Positions 13,768 to 22,637 of a stretch of DNA of 25,636 nucleotides are shown here, in pieces; the first letter of the stretch is position 1; each line of letters begins with the position of its first letter. Below the pieces are notes generated by a model, which was not told where the DNA came from, did not search any database, and was given only the letters and a program-made list of their open reading frames with translations. A program made the position numbers and the translations under genes. This stretch comes from CAZKCI01 sp964551475 (lineage in GTDB: Bacteria > Auribacterota > Erginobacteria > Erginobacterales > CAZKCI01), in assembly GCA_964551475.1 (NCBI GenBank), contig CAZKCI010000053.1, positions 1-25,636 of the forward strand, written 5' to 3'.

Positions 13768-15105
13768 CTAATCAAAGATCGAGTAGGCGATTCCCATCTG
13801 CGCACGCCAGGCATCGCCGCGGGAACTGTCCATGGTCTCCTTCAAGCCGTAGAGTCCTTCCAGCCCAATGCTAAGATGCGGGAAAATCTGGTAGACGAGG
13901 TTCGCGCTCGCATACTGCGTGCGGTGATAGGCGCTCCCAGCTTGGCCGTCCTCGTTGTCCAGATTCACGAAACCGTAGCTCGCGGTGGAGCGGAGTATCT
14001 CCGACCACCGGTGTGTTAGCCCGATGAGGGCGCTGGCATAGGCGAGCGCTTTCAGGTCGCCGTCGCCGTCGTAAGCCGCGTCGGGACCGCTGAAGAAGCT
14101 GGCATCATTCCCCAGGCTGCCGATGCCCTGCCCGTAGACCAGCTGCACCTGGACAGCGTCATATGAGGTCAGCTCGAGACTGGCGCTCCCGTTCGTTCCC
14201 CAGCCGGGAACGGTCTGCTTGTCCCCTACAGCGTCCCGAGCGGCGATGGCGCGGAGGACCGCACTGAACTGCAGGTGACCCACGCCCGCCCTCTCCCAGC
14301 GCGCATTGGCAGCGAAATCGGGAGCGGGATGGATGATCTCGGCCGCCCCGTCCACGCCCGAGTCTGGTTTTTCCAGACCGAAATTCAGATGCCACTCCTG
14401 GCCGAGCGGTAGTTTGTAGCCGATCAGCGGCTTGCGGTCGGAGACCACGGCATTCGGTCCTTCGTAGTCGACGGTTTCGGGCCAGATGTCCGGGTCTTCG
14501 AAGACGCTGTAGGTCTGGCCGGCGACGATGTTGTAGTACTGGCCGTACATATGCTGGAGGCGGTAGGGAAAGTTCCCGCCGCCGGAGCCGAAGAAATCGT
14601 TCTGGTAGTAGAAGCGGGGAGTCCCCGGTGTCTCGGGGGAGCGCACGTCGACCCGGATCTGCGACCCTTTGCCGTTCAGGTTGAACCGCCCGCCGCCGCC
14701 TTTGGCCGCGTCGCCTTCCACCGGAATGTCGGCCGGAACAAAACGGTCGTCGTTGCCGGTGTTCTGGGGATCCCAGGTACAATCGACCCGCGGCTTGGCG
14801 TTGAATCTGATCATCACCTTAGTGTTGGGGATGGGGATGAAGCCCCGATACTTGGGGTCGAGGGCGAGGTCGTCGGGGCGGGGAGCGGCTTCCTGGCGGT
14901 CGTCGTAGGCCGCGCGGGCCTTGACGGGGCTCGCCGCGCCCTCGACCATGGGAACGGCCGGCGGGGCCGCTTCCGCCGGGGGGCCCGCTTTCGCTTCGCT
15001 CCCGTTAGCCGCCCCCGGGGCGCCGACGGAACTCGCGGCGGCCAGAATCAGGATCGCCGCCAGCGTCCCCGGCCAGTGCGGGATATTCGCTCGGACAATG
15101 CGCAT
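13768..15105 (-). CDS. DcaP-like outer-membrane porin
   Basis: 445 residues. A signal peptide (IPHWPGTLAAILILAAASSV) is followed by an Ala/Pro-rich segment, then YRGFIPIPNTKVMIRFNAKP and a long series of amphipathic beta strands (GRFNLNGKGSQIRVDVRSPE, PRFYYQNDFFGSGGGNFPYR, LQHMYGQYYNIVAGQTYSVF) ending AQMGIAYSIFD with a terminal aromatic, as in outer-membrane barrels. This matches the DcaP family of trimeric porins that pass dicarboxylic and other small acidic solutes. GGAGGGG lies before the ATG at 15105. It is last in the aspT-aspD-ansB transcription unit, 90 bases after ansB, which suggests it admits asparagine or aspartate. Confidence 0.8.
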   Translation of the reverse strand: MRIVRANIPHWPGTLAAILILAAASSVGAPGAANGSEAKAGPPAEAAPPAVPMVEGAASPVKARAAYDDRQEAAPRPDDLALDPKYRGFIPIPNTKVMIRFNAKPRVDCTWDPQNTGNDDRFVPADIPVEGDAAKGGGGRFNLNGKGSQIRVDVRSPETPGTPRFYYQNDFFGSGGGNFPYRLQHMYGQYYNIVAGQTYSVFEDPDIWPETVDYEGPNAVVSDRKPLIGYKLPLGQEWHLNFGLEKPDSGVDGAAEIIHPAPDFAANARWERAGVGHLQFSAVLRAIAARDAVGDKQTVPGWGTNGSASLELTSYDAVQVQLVYGQGIGSLGNDASFFSGPDAAYDGDGDLKALAYASALIGLTHRWSEILRSTASYGFVNLDNEDGQAGSAYHRTQYASANLVYQIFPHLSIGLEGLYGLKETMDSSRGDAWRAQMGIAYSIFD

Positions 15106-15195
15106 GGTACCCCTCCGTAGATAACCCGAATTCTCGCGCCCAGACAACGCGACGGCAGCGGGAAGCGGAACCATCCTTTGCCGCTGGGCGCCGGT

Positions 15196-16272
15196 TCAAT
15201 ACCGATAGAACATCTCCTGGAGTTTCTTCGGATCGCTGGTCTTCGTCAGCCCGAGCATCAGGAGGACGCGCGCCTTCTGGGGGTTGAGCTCCCCGGCGGC
15301 GATGAAGCCGAGCGCGTCGTCGTTCACCTCCATGTTGCGGGCGACGATTCCGCTCCCGGTCCGCGTGCTGCGCACCACGGCGACCCCTTTCTTCGCGGCA
15401 TCCCGGAGCCCCGCCACGGCGGCGTCGGTGGTGTTGCCGTCGCCCACGCCGGCGAGCACGATGCCCCGGGCGCCCTGCGCGACGAGGAAGTCGATGACGT
15501 CGCGCCCGAGGTTGGCGCAGGAATAGACGATCTCGACCCGGGGGAGACCGGCCGCGGCGCCCAGCGAGAACTCGGTGGCGGCGGTGTGCGCGGGCTCGGG
15601 CGGGGAGAAGAAATAGGCCGTGCCGTTGTTGACCACCCCGGCCCGCCCGCGGTTGGGTGACGCGAAGGTGTCGAGCTGGGTGCTGTTCCGCTTCTCGATC
15701 TCGCGGGCACAATGGATTTCGTCGTTGAGCACGACCAGCACCCCCCGGCCCCGCGCCCCGGGCTGGGCGGCCACCGCCACGGCGTTGTAGAGGTTCATCG
15801 GGCCGTCGGCGCTGATGGCGGTCGCGGGGCGCATCGAACCGACCATCACCACGGGCTTGTCGCTTTTCAGGACCAGGTTGAGAAAGTACGCCGTTTCCTC
15901 CATGGTGTCGGTGCCGTGAGTGACCACGATGCCGTCCACGTCGGTCTGGGCGAGGAGTGCGTTGGCCCGGTGGGCCAGCGTGAGCCAGACGTCGTTAGTC
16001 ATGGTCTGGCTGCCGATGTTCGCGACCTGCTCGCCGCTGAGATCCGCCAGGGTTTTCAGCTGCGGGACGGCGTTGATCAGGTCTTCGACGCGGAAGGTCC
16101 CGGCCGTGTAGCCGGCAGCCTTGACGTCGGCCTGCGCGCCGGCGATGGTGCCGCCGGTGGCGAGGACCTTAATCCGGGGCAGGGCGGCGGGCGGCTCGGC
16201 GGCGGCGGGCGAGAGCGTCGCGGCGGATAAACCGGCGATCAGGACCAGGGCCGGACAGGCGATTCTTCTCAT
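15196..16272 (-). CDS. ansB: Periplasmic-type (type II) L-asparaginase
   Basis: 358 residues with a signal peptide (ALVLIAGLSAATLSPAAA, cleaved near residue 25). Both catalytic threonine motifs are present: ATGGTIAG (Thr42) and VTHGTDTMEE (Thr121, Asp122). The dimer-interface regions PVVMVGSMRPATAISADGPM and NLYNAVAVA follow. The enzyme hydrolyses asparagine, and often glutamine, to aspartate plus ammonia in the periplasm. The length fits the family. GGGAGA upstream supports the ATG at 16272. It lies 36 bases after the aspartate decarboxylase gene and shares its direction, so product and next substrate match: the aspartate made here can be imported by AspT. Confidence 0.93.
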   Translation of the reverse strand: MRRIACPALVLIAGLSAATLSPAAAEPPAALPRIKVLATGGTIAGAQADVKAAGYTAGTFRVEDLINAVPQLKTLADLSGEQVANIGSQTMTNDVWLTLAHRANALLAQTDVDGIVVTHGTDTMEETAYFLNLVLKSDKPVVMVGSMRPATAISADGPMNLYNAVAVAAQPGARGRGVLVVLNDEIHCAREIEKRNSTQLDTFASPNRGRAGVVNNGTAYFFSPPEPAHTAATEFSLGAAAGLPRVEIVYSCANLGRDVIDFLVAQGARGIVLAGVGDGNTTDAAVAGLRDAAKKGVAVVRSTRTGSGIVARNMEVNDDALGFIAAGELNPQKARVLLMLGLTKTSDPKKLQEMFYRY

Positions 16273-16308
16273 CTTCGATCTCCCGGTGGCGAGTGAGTTC
16301 AGGAGCGC

Positions 16309-17952
16309 TCAAGATTTTTTCGAGGCCTTCCACTCCTTCAGGTATTCCTTCATCACCTCGGTGATGCACTCCCCGATCTTGGGGTAGGTCTCGTCGGGGA
16401 GGTTGGCCAGGGAAATCCGGATGGACCAGTCGGGGGCGGCGAAGCCGCCGCCGTTCAGGAGAACCGTGGAGAACTTCTCGGCCAGCCGGAAAACGATGTC
16501 GACCGGCTCGTGGTTTTCCACCAGCCAGTCCGTGAATCCCTGCCCGATCGCGCGCCGGGTCCACACCAGCACGTCCAGGGTGGCATAGTAGGCGGCCCGG
16601 TACGGGTTCTTGGGGAGGGTGATCCCCAGGCCCTTCTGCAGGGCCCGGAACCGGTCGCGGATGATCCGCTGGGTGCTCTTCTTGTAGGCGTTCTTCCGGT
16701 CGAGGAGGGCGGAGAGGGAGAAGAGGACCATCTGCGTCTGCTGGGGCAGCGAGAGGCCGGAGGTGTGGTTCAGGGCCACCTGGCGGCTGTCGGCGACCAT
16801 GCGGTCGATGAACTTCATTTTCCCGGGCTCGAGGGAGAGGGAGCGGTAGCGGTGGTCCAGGGCGAGGCGGTCGGCCTCCGGGAGCTTCGCGATCATGTCG
16901 TCGAAGATGTTCCGTTCGTGGATCGCCACCACCCCCAGCCGCCAGCCGGTGCATCCGAAGTACTTGGAATACGAGTAGACGCCGATGGTGTTGCGGGGGA
17001 GGGCGGACATCAGGGAGACGAAGCCGTCGACGAAGGTGCCGTAAACGTCGTCGGTGATGATGATCAGGCCGGGATTGCGCGTCGCTACGATGTTCTTGAT
17101 CCGTTCGAGCGAGTTCGGCCGGAGGCTGACCGAGGCCGGGTTGCTGGGGTTGACGAGGAAGAAGGCCTTGATCGAGGGGTCGGCCAGCCGGCTGAGCTGC
17201 CAGTCGGGGTACTGCCAGGTGTGGGTTCCCTTCCCATCGACCTCGTCGGCGAAGACGTCGACGACGCGGAAGTCGTACTTGTCCAGTTCCGGGATCTCGA
17301 TGTAGGGCGTGAAGACGGGGACGCCGAGGGCGATCTTGTCTCCCCGGCGGAGCAGGCGGTTGGTCAGGAGCGAATCGAAGAGGTAGCACATGGCCGCCGT
17401 GCCCCCCTCGACGGCGAAGAGGTCGTACTTCCCCGGCGGCGGTTTGCCGGCGCACATCTCCTGTTCGAGGTACGCGTGGACGACCCGCTCGGCATGCTTG
17501 AGCATCCGGTCGGGGACGGGGTAATTGTCCCCGATGACGCTGTCGGCCAGTTCGTGGACGAAGGCGTCCGGGTCGAAGCCGAGCTCGGTGACCCCGTATC
17601 CGATCCCCGCCTGGAGCAGGCCGATGCCCGGGGCGAGGGGGTTGCGCGCCGCGAATTCCTGGAAGCGCTGGGCGATCCCCGGCTTCGCCGGCATGCCGCC
17701 CAGTCCCGGCCGGCTGAAGACGCGACGGGACTCCTCCAGGGCGAACGCGCCCAGGGTGAAGAAAGCCTCCCGCGGGGTGGTGGCGATCCAGTTCGGGTTT
17801 CCCCGGCCGGCGTTGAGCATGGCCGCGGCGCTCGCCCGGGTGTGCTCGCCGGCGAGCGAGATGAGCTTGTCCTTCAGCTCGAAGGGACTCAGTTGCTCGT
17901 AGGCCGTTTGCTCGGCCCGGCTCGTCGGAATCTGCTTGGCTTTGCCGCTCAT
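16309..17952 (-). CDS. aspD: Aspartate 4-decarboxylase (PLP-dependent, AspD)
   Basis: 547 residues, close to the ~530 of characterised L-aspartate beta-decarboxylases. A fold-type I aminotransferase-like protein: NAGRGNPNW near residue 47, AVEGGTAAMCYLFDSLLTNR, PSNPAS (269-274), ITDDVYGTF (299-307) and the PLP lysine K330 in YSYSKYFGCTGWRLG. These features, with the long N-terminal extension, separate it from ordinary aspartate aminotransferases. The reaction is aspartate to alanine plus CO2, consuming a cytoplasmic proton; some members also transaminate. GGGAGA precedes the ATG at 17952. It lies 51 bases after aspT, the same pairing known from Tetragenococcus. Confidence 0.93.
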   Translation of the reverse strand: MSGKAKQIPTSRAEQTAYEQLSPFELKDKLISLAGEHTRASAAAMLNAGRGNPNWIATTPREAFFTLGAFALEESRRVFSRPGLGGMPAKPGIAQRFQEFAARNPLAPGIGLLQAGIGYGVTELGFDPDAFVHELADSVIGDNYPVPDRMLKHAERVVHAYLEQEMCAGKPPPGKYDLFAVEGGTAAMCYLFDSLLTNRLLRRGDKIALGVPVFTPYIEIPELDKYDFRVVDVFADEVDGKGTHTWQYPDWQLSRLADPSIKAFFLVNPSNPASVSLRPNSLERIKNIVATRNPGLIIITDDVYGTFVDGFVSLMSALPRNTIGVYSYSKYFGCTGWRLGVVAIHERNIFDDMIAKLPEADRLALDHRYRSLSLEPGKMKFIDRMVADSRQVALNHTSGLSLPQQTQMVLFSLSALLDRKNAYKKSTQRIIRDRFRALQKGLGITLPKNPYRAAYYATLDVLVWTRRAIGQGFTDWLVENHEPVDIVFRLAEKFSTVLLNGGGFAAPDWSIRISLANLPDETYPKIGECITEVMKEYLKEWKASKKS

Positions 17953-18003
17953 GCTGGCTCTCCCTTTCTTGAGGTTCTCATCATTTTACTCTCGACATCG
18001 GTC

Positions 18004-19698
18004 TCAGCTCATGAGCAGGACGATCACCAGGCCCCAGATAGTGAGCAGGATGTTGCCGACGGCATAGGTGATGGTGTAGCCGAGCGCCGGCACCTTGCTT
18101 CCGGCCGCGTCCTGGATCATGCCGAGAGCGGCGGTGGTGGTCCGCGCCCCCGCGCACGCTCCCAGGAGGATGGCCGGGTTCATCCGGAAGACGTACTTGC
18201 CGATATAGAGGCCGCAGAGCATCGGCAGGATGGTCACCGCCACTCCGGCAATGAACAGGGCGGGGCCCGCCTCCTTCAGGCCCGCCACGAACCCCGGGCC
18301 GGCGTTGATCCCCACCACGGCGATAAAGGCGGTGAGGCCGACGTTGTTGAGGATCCAGAGCGCCGGGGACGGAATGCGGCCGAAAGTTGGGTGAACTGAA
18401 CGCAACCAGCCGAAGACCAGACCGGCGATCAGGGCTCCGCCGGTGGTGCTGAGGCTCAAAGGTATGCCCCCCACGCGCACGATGAGGGAGCCGAGGAGGC
18501 CGCCGAGGGTGATCCCCGCCCCCACGAAAACCATGTCGGTCATGTTGGTGGGGCGGTCGGCGTAGCCGAGGGCCTGGGCGGCGCGCTCGACGTCGCGCTT
18601 GGTACCCGCGATCTGCAGAACGTCGCCGCGGTCGACCCTGGTTCCAAAAGCCAGCGGCATCTCGTGACCGGCGCGGGTGATGCGGCGGAGGACCACCCCG
18701 CGCCCCCTCTCCCGGCCCGGAGCGGATTCGGCGATCTCCTTCAGCGTCATGCCGGCCACCGTCTTGTTGCTGACCACCACGTCGAGCGCTTCCACCGGGA
18801 AGTCGAGCAGCTCCCGGTCGTCGACCTCGGGGCCGAGCGTGTCCCGCTGCGCCATGACCACCTCGCGGGGGCCCAGGATGGCCAGCTCGTCGCCCTCCTG
18901 CAGCGCTGCTTCCGGCGTCGATTCAATCACGCGGCCATCCCGGCGGATGCGTTCCACGAAAACCCGCCGGGGTTGATAGGAGGCCTCGATCTGGGCCACG
19001 GAATGGCCGAAAAGCTTCGCGTTGGTCAGGCGGTATCCCCGCACGACGAACTGAAAGTAAGCGGATATGACGCCGGGCTCTGCCTCGCCCCCGCCCATCT
19101 CTTTTTCCAGTTTCCGGCACTCCTCGGGAAGGTCCACACGGAGAATCCGCGGGCCGAGCGAAGCGAGGAACCAGGCGACCCCGGCGGTGCCGAAGATGTA
19201 GGTGACCGCGTAGGCGACCGGGATCTGATTGACGAAGACGGCCTTCTGGTCGGCCGTAATGCCGAGTTGGTTGATGGCGTCCGTGGCCACCCCGATCACC
19301 GCGGAGATGGTGCAGGCCCCGGAGAGGAGCCCCGCCGCCGAGCCTAGGTTCAAACCGGCGATCTTCGCCGCCCCGATCGCGCACCCGAGGCACATCACGG
19401 CCACGATGACCGCGAAAGTGACCTGGGGCAGGCCGTCGCTCTTCAGGCCGCGGAAGAACTGGGGGCCCACCCCGTAGCCGACCGCGAAGAGGAACATCAG
19501 GAAGAAGACCGACTTCACGTTCGGCGAGATGGCGATATGCATCTGCCCGACCAGGACCCCGGCGAGCAGCACTCCCGTGACCGAACCGAGGCTGAATTTC
19601 CCGATTTTCAGGCGCCCGGCCCAGTATCCGAGCGCCAGGGTGAGAAAAATGGACAACTCCGGGTAGTGCTGCAGCGTTTTGACGATCCAGGCCATCAT
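18004..19698 (-). CDS. aspT: Aspartate:alanine antiporter AspT
   Basis: 564 residues. Two membrane halves (about residues 10-190 and 385-564; YPELSIFLTLALGYWAGRLK, SVFFLMFLFAVGYGVGPQFF, and later AGITLGGLLGSLIVRVGGIP, ILLGACAGARTTTAALGMIQ) flank a cytosolic region with two TrkA_C/RCK_C-like domains (FVERIRRDGRVIESTPEAAL and LRRITRAGHEMPLAFGTRVD). This is the aspartate-alanine exchanger family layout. Import of aspartate(1-) against export of neutral alanine is electrogenic. Two adjacent ATGs follow GGAGGTCAAG; the first (19698) is taken. It is the first gene of the unit, behind a promoter candidate at 19760-19788. Confidence 0.93.
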   Translation of the reverse strand: MMAWIVKTLQHYPELSIFLTLALGYWAGRLKIGKFSLGSVTGVLLAGVLVGQMHIAISPNVKSVFFLMFLFAVGYGVGPQFFRGLKSDGLPQVTFAVIVAVMCLGCAIGAAKIAGLNLGSAAGLLSGACTISAVIGVATDAINQLGITADQKAVFVNQIPVAYAVTYIFGTAGVAWFLASLGPRILRVDLPEECRKLEKEMGGGEAEPGVISAYFQFVVRGYRLTNAKLFGHSVAQIEASYQPRRVFVERIRRDGRVIESTPEAALQEGDELAILGPREVVMAQRDTLGPEVDDRELLDFPVEALDVVVSNKTVAGMTLKEIAESAPGRERGRGVVLRRITRAGHEMPLAFGTRVDRGDVLQIAGTKRDVERAAQALGYADRPTNMTDMVFVGAGITLGGLLGSLIVRVGGIPLSLSTTGGALIAGLVFGWLRSVHPTFGRIPSPALWILNNVGLTAFIAVVGINAGPGFVAGLKEAGPALFIAGVAVTILPMLCGLYIGKYVFRMNPAILLGACAGARTTTAALGMIQDAAGSKVPALGYTITYAVGNILLTIWGLVIVLLMS

Positions 19699-19759
19699 CT
19701 TGACCTCCTTGTTCCCGGGAATCCGACCTGCCCCCCATGTTTGGACTATATTTTATGTT

Positions 19760-19788
19760 AGTGTCCCCCAGTCTCGGATAGAAGAGAA
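19760..19788 (-). promoter_or_regulatory. Candidate promoter for the aspT-aspD-ansB-porin operon
   Basis: Minus strand: TTCTCT (19783-19788), 17-base spacer TCTATCCGAGACTGGGG, GACACT (19760-19765). The -35 is weak alone. The call rests on near identity with the typA promoter block (CCCGAARCGATTTSTCTTCT then ATCCG) and on the downstream GGACACTAACATAA, nearly the same as after the beta-helix promoter. Confidence 0.5.
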
Positions 19789-19832
19789 ATCGCTTCGGGA
19801 TTTCCTTTCGAGGTCCGCAATAGGCAGCAAAA

Positions 19833-19876
19833 ATCCCGCACTCCCCCAGGTGTAACCAGTCTGGGCAATGCGGGAT
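19833..19876 (-). terminator. Dispersed terminator-like hairpin, copy 7
   Basis: Minus strand: ATCCCGCA/TGCGGGAT and CCCAG/CTGGG, loop ACTGGTTACAC, then TTTTTGCTGCC. It begins ~30 bases after the stop of the spermidine-synthase-like gene, so it would end that transcript before the aspT promoter. Confidence 0.75.
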
Positions 19877-19904
19877 AAAAAGCAGAACTCCCGATGCGAC
19901 TACT

Positions 19905-22412
19905 TTACGACCGGCTGGAAGAGTTGTTGGTTGTGATTGCGGGAGGGATCCGCCCAGCGGCGAGCAGGGCGATGAGATAGGCGGCGATCCCGGCCACCGT
20001 CGCGGAGTTGTAACCAAAGGCGATGGCCAGCATCGTCGCCCCGATCGAGCCGATCACCGAAGTGAAGCCATTGATCCCCCAGAGCCAGGGGATGAGGTCG
20101 GAACGGTCGAGTCCGGCCCGGCGGAGGCCGATCGGGAAGGGCATACCCATCAGGATCCCCAGCGGGGCGAGGACGGCGAGCATCGCCGCCGCCCGGAGCT
20201 GAAGGGAACGGCCGGCGAAGAGGTCGAACAGAACCCCGGACAGGCTCATGGTCACGGCCGCAACCGCCGCCAGGGCCAGGAAGAGGACCGCGAGCGAGAC
20301 CTTTGACCAGCGCATCCAAGCGGAGAGTCCGCTTCCGATCCCCGACATGATCAGCAATCCCGCCAGGATCACACCCAGGGCGTAGACCGGGTGGCCCATG
20401 AAAAGGGCGTATTTCTGGATCAGGTTGAGCTCGATCGCGATGTAGCCGAAGCCGATCGCACCGAAGTAGAGGGCGAAGCGGACGGTTCCCCTCCTCATCT
20501 CCCGCGGGCGGCGGCGGACCCTGATCTGCCAGACGATGAGGGGAATGAAGATCCCCAGGACCGAGCAGGTGAGCGCGAGTGCGAGCGCCGAGAACAGGAC
20601 CGCCCCCTCCTTGATGGGTTCGCCCCCGATGAAACGACTCCAGACGTCGCGCCACCAGTGAGAGAAATAGAAAAAAGGCCGGTCATCGGTAAGGGGGGAG
20701 ACGTCAACAGGATGGGCGGCGAGGGCCGCGGCGAGTTCCTTCTCGTCCCGTGAAGCGGCAATGAAGCGTGCGCATACGACCCGGGCTTCGTTGATCTTTT
20801 CTGCCGCCCACACAAGATAATTCTCGCCCTTGTAGAGCGGAGCGTCCGCGTCCGTCACTTCGGGGAGTTCGCCGCCGTCGGGTCGGATGAGCATGAGCCA
20901 TTTCCCCCGTCCCGCCTCTGCCAGACGGTCCGCCTCCTCCGTTGTGAAGGGCCTCCGGCAGACCAGGAGGGTGAAGGACATGTGCGGCTGGGGGGCGTCG
21001 GCCATGATGGAGGCGACACCCAGGATATGGCGTTCCGGATCGGCAACCCCTTGATCCCTGAGGGCCTTCAAAACAGTGAGTATCACCCGTACTGCCTCGC
21101 CCCACGGCCGGGAGAGCGTGCGGGTGATCGAGAGAACGCCGTCCGGCGAGAGGCGCCCGAGATAATCCCGGACGGCTTCGGCGGTGTAGAGGAAATTCTC
21201 GGCCAGGGCGAGAGCCCCCGCGGAGGAGGCCGACCAGGTGTCGGTGTAGTTGATCTGGATGATGTCGAACTCCTCCCGCGAATGCTTGACGAAGCTGCGC
21301 CCCTCGTCCTTGACCAGGGACACTCCCGGGCGGGCGGAGAGACCCCCCGTATATTCGCTGTAGGGACCCCGGAGGAGATCGACCAGAACGCCGTTCAGCT
21401 CCACGCCCACGACTCGGCGGGCTTCGTAAAACAGGGCCCGCAGAACGTCGATGCCTCCGCCCACGCCGATGACCAGAGAGCGCGGGCGCTCCCGGAGAAC
21501 ATAAGCGGCCGAGGTGGAACAGGAGGGGAAGAAGTCAACCAAGGCGAAATCCCCATCGCTGAAATTCGTGAAGGAGCTCATGGCGTAGGCATCGATGATG
21601 ATCCCCATCTGGTCGGGGAAATCACCGCGCCGGTGCACCGCGAGCCCCGTGTCCCAGTAGCGCCAGCCCGGATTCGGTCCCCGGAAAACCTCGACCACCG
21701 AGATCGGCGACCAGATGGTCCTCTCGATCCTCCCCTGGGCGAACTTATGGAATTCCCACTTACTGGAAGCGACCGGCCAGACCGGACGGATCAACCCGAA
21801 GACGACGGGGACGATCAGGGCGAGAACAAGCACAGCGGATGGGGCGAAGAACTGGGAACGGGAGGACGAGGGGACGAGCGCGGCGGCCAGGAGTGAGACG
21901 AGGGCCATTGTTCCGATCGCGGTCACCGGTCCCGAATAGAGGAGACAGAGTGCGAGGAGGCAGCCGACGCCGGAACCGGCGAGCGAGGCGAAGTAGAGCG
22001 AGTGAACCTTCTCGCGCGCCTGCTGGAGCAGGAGGGCGAGCGATAATCCGGCGAAACAGAATGTCCCGCCCCAGAAGACAAAATGGACGGCGAGGTTTCG
22101 CATTTCCATCGGGGAATCCCTAGCGAGCGACTCGCTCTCCAGGGGGAGCCAGTGGGGGAGAAAAAGGCCGAGAACGACAAAGAGGGCGAAGAGGGCAGCT
22201 CCCAGGCGAACCCAGAGGGGGGGGTCTTTTTGGAAAATCGCTCCGCCCAGCGTGAGCAGTGATCCGCTGGCGGCGAAACCGAGAAGGGCCATGCTGACGA
22301 TCAGGAAGACCGCGTGATACCAGACGAGATAGGCGAAGACCCGGGTGAGGGCGATCTCCACCGCCAGGACGGCGGCGGAGAGAAGAAATATGACGAGCGG
22401 TGCGCGGCGCAT
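19905..22412 (-). CDS. Polytopic membrane protein with embedded spermidine-synthase/methyltransferase-like domain
   Basis: 835 residues. Residues ~5-210 contain about seven hydrophobic helices (APLVIFLLSAAVLAVEIALT onward). Residues ~300-480 form a Rossmann SAM-type domain: SLVIGVGGGIDVLRALFYEA with glycine motif at 316-322, VVGVELN, VKDEGRSFV, and DIIQINYTDTWSASSAGALA. From ~620 to the end several more helices follow. The arrangement matches membrane proteins usually annotated as spermidine synthase-like; the true reaction is unknown. The IQINYTDTW motif differs from the catalytic Asp motif of SpeE, so aminopropyl transfer should not be assumed. The ATG at 22412 (MRRAPLVIF) with AGAGG upstream is preferred to a GTG at 22454. 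Confidence 0.75.
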   Translation of the reverse strand: MRRAPLVIFLLSAAVLAVEIALTRVFAYLVWYHAVFLIVSMALLGFAASGSLLTLGGAIFQKDPPLWVRLGAALFALFVVLGLFLPHWLPLESESLARDSPMEMRNLAVHFVFWGGTFCFAGLSLALLLQQAREKVHSLYFASLAGSGVGCLLALCLLYSGPVTAIGTMALVSLLAAALVPSSSRSQFFAPSAVLVLALIVPVVFGLIRPVWPVASSKWEFHKFAQGRIERTIWSPISVVEVFRGPNPGWRYWDTGLAVHRRGDFPDQMGIIIDAYAMSSFTNFSDGDFALVDFFPSCSTSAAYVLRERPRSLVIGVGGGIDVLRALFYEARRVVGVELNGVLVDLLRGPYSEYTGGLSARPGVSLVKDEGRSFVKHSREEFDIIQINYTDTWSASSAGALALAENFLYTAEAVRDYLGRLSPDGVLSITRTLSRPWGEAVRVILTVLKALRDQGVADPERHILGVASIMADAPQPHMSFTLLVCRRPFTTEEADRLAEAGRGKWLMLIRPDGGELPEVTDADAPLYKGENYLVWAAEKINEARVVCARFIAASRDEKELAAALAAHPVDVSPLTDDRPFFYFSHWWRDVWSRFIGGEPIKEGAVLFSALALALTCSVLGIFIPLIVWQIRVRRRPREMRRGTVRFALYFGAIGFGYIAIELNLIQKYALFMGHPVYALGVILAGLLIMSGIGSGLSAWMRWSKVSLAVLFLALAAVAAVTMSLSGVLFDLFAGRSLQLRAAAMLAVLAPLGILMGMPFPIGLRRAGLDRSDLIPWLWGINGFTSVIGSIGATMLAIAFGYNSATVAGIAAYLIALLAAGRIPPAITTNNSSSRS

Positions 22413-22593
22413 GCGGTTGGAGCCTCTGAATACCAGGCGGCGCTGAAGCGCCACAACCCACCATTTTTAACATATCAGATTTTCCTCATTCCGGCAATCT
22501 GTGTACTTTCCTCGCCGTATGAGCGGCAGCAGCGGCATTCGGCACATGGATGGTCAAGACGATTTGCCTGAAAAGAAAAATCCGTGATCCGAC
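22413..22593. promoter_or_regulatory. Divergent intergenic region, left half
   Basis: It holds the start region of the minus-strand membrane gene. At 22551-22583 lies the flank ATGGTCAAGACGATTTGCCT then GAAAAGAAAAATCC, which elsewhere borders the dispersed hairpin on its promoter side (compare 7081-7111). Here a TTGACC points leftward but no -10 follows at 17 bases, so the promoter half appears decayed. No RNA gene is visible. Confidence 0.4.
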
Positions 22594-22637
22594 ATCCCGC
22601 ATCGTTCAGACTGGTTACACCTGGGTCAACGTGGGAT
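22594..22637 (+). terminator. Dispersed terminator-like hairpin, copy 8 (inverted)
   Basis: Plus strand: ATCCCGC pairs with GTGGGAT and TTCAG with CTGGG (with wobbles), loop ACTGGTTACAC intact, then TTTTTCTTTTTAGG. It is the only copy in the plus orientation and precedes the only plus-strand surface-protein gene, keeping the same order hairpin-promoter-leader-gene. Its left side also carries the flank of an oppositely oriented copy, making a larger palindrome. Confidence 0.7.

Noticed and set aside
16510..18399. 629-codon plus-strand frame
   Set aside because: It lies antisense to aspD and the end of aspT, both with clear motifs, and its sequence is repetitive Asp/Glu/Val/Gly of the type made by GC-rich antisense frames.
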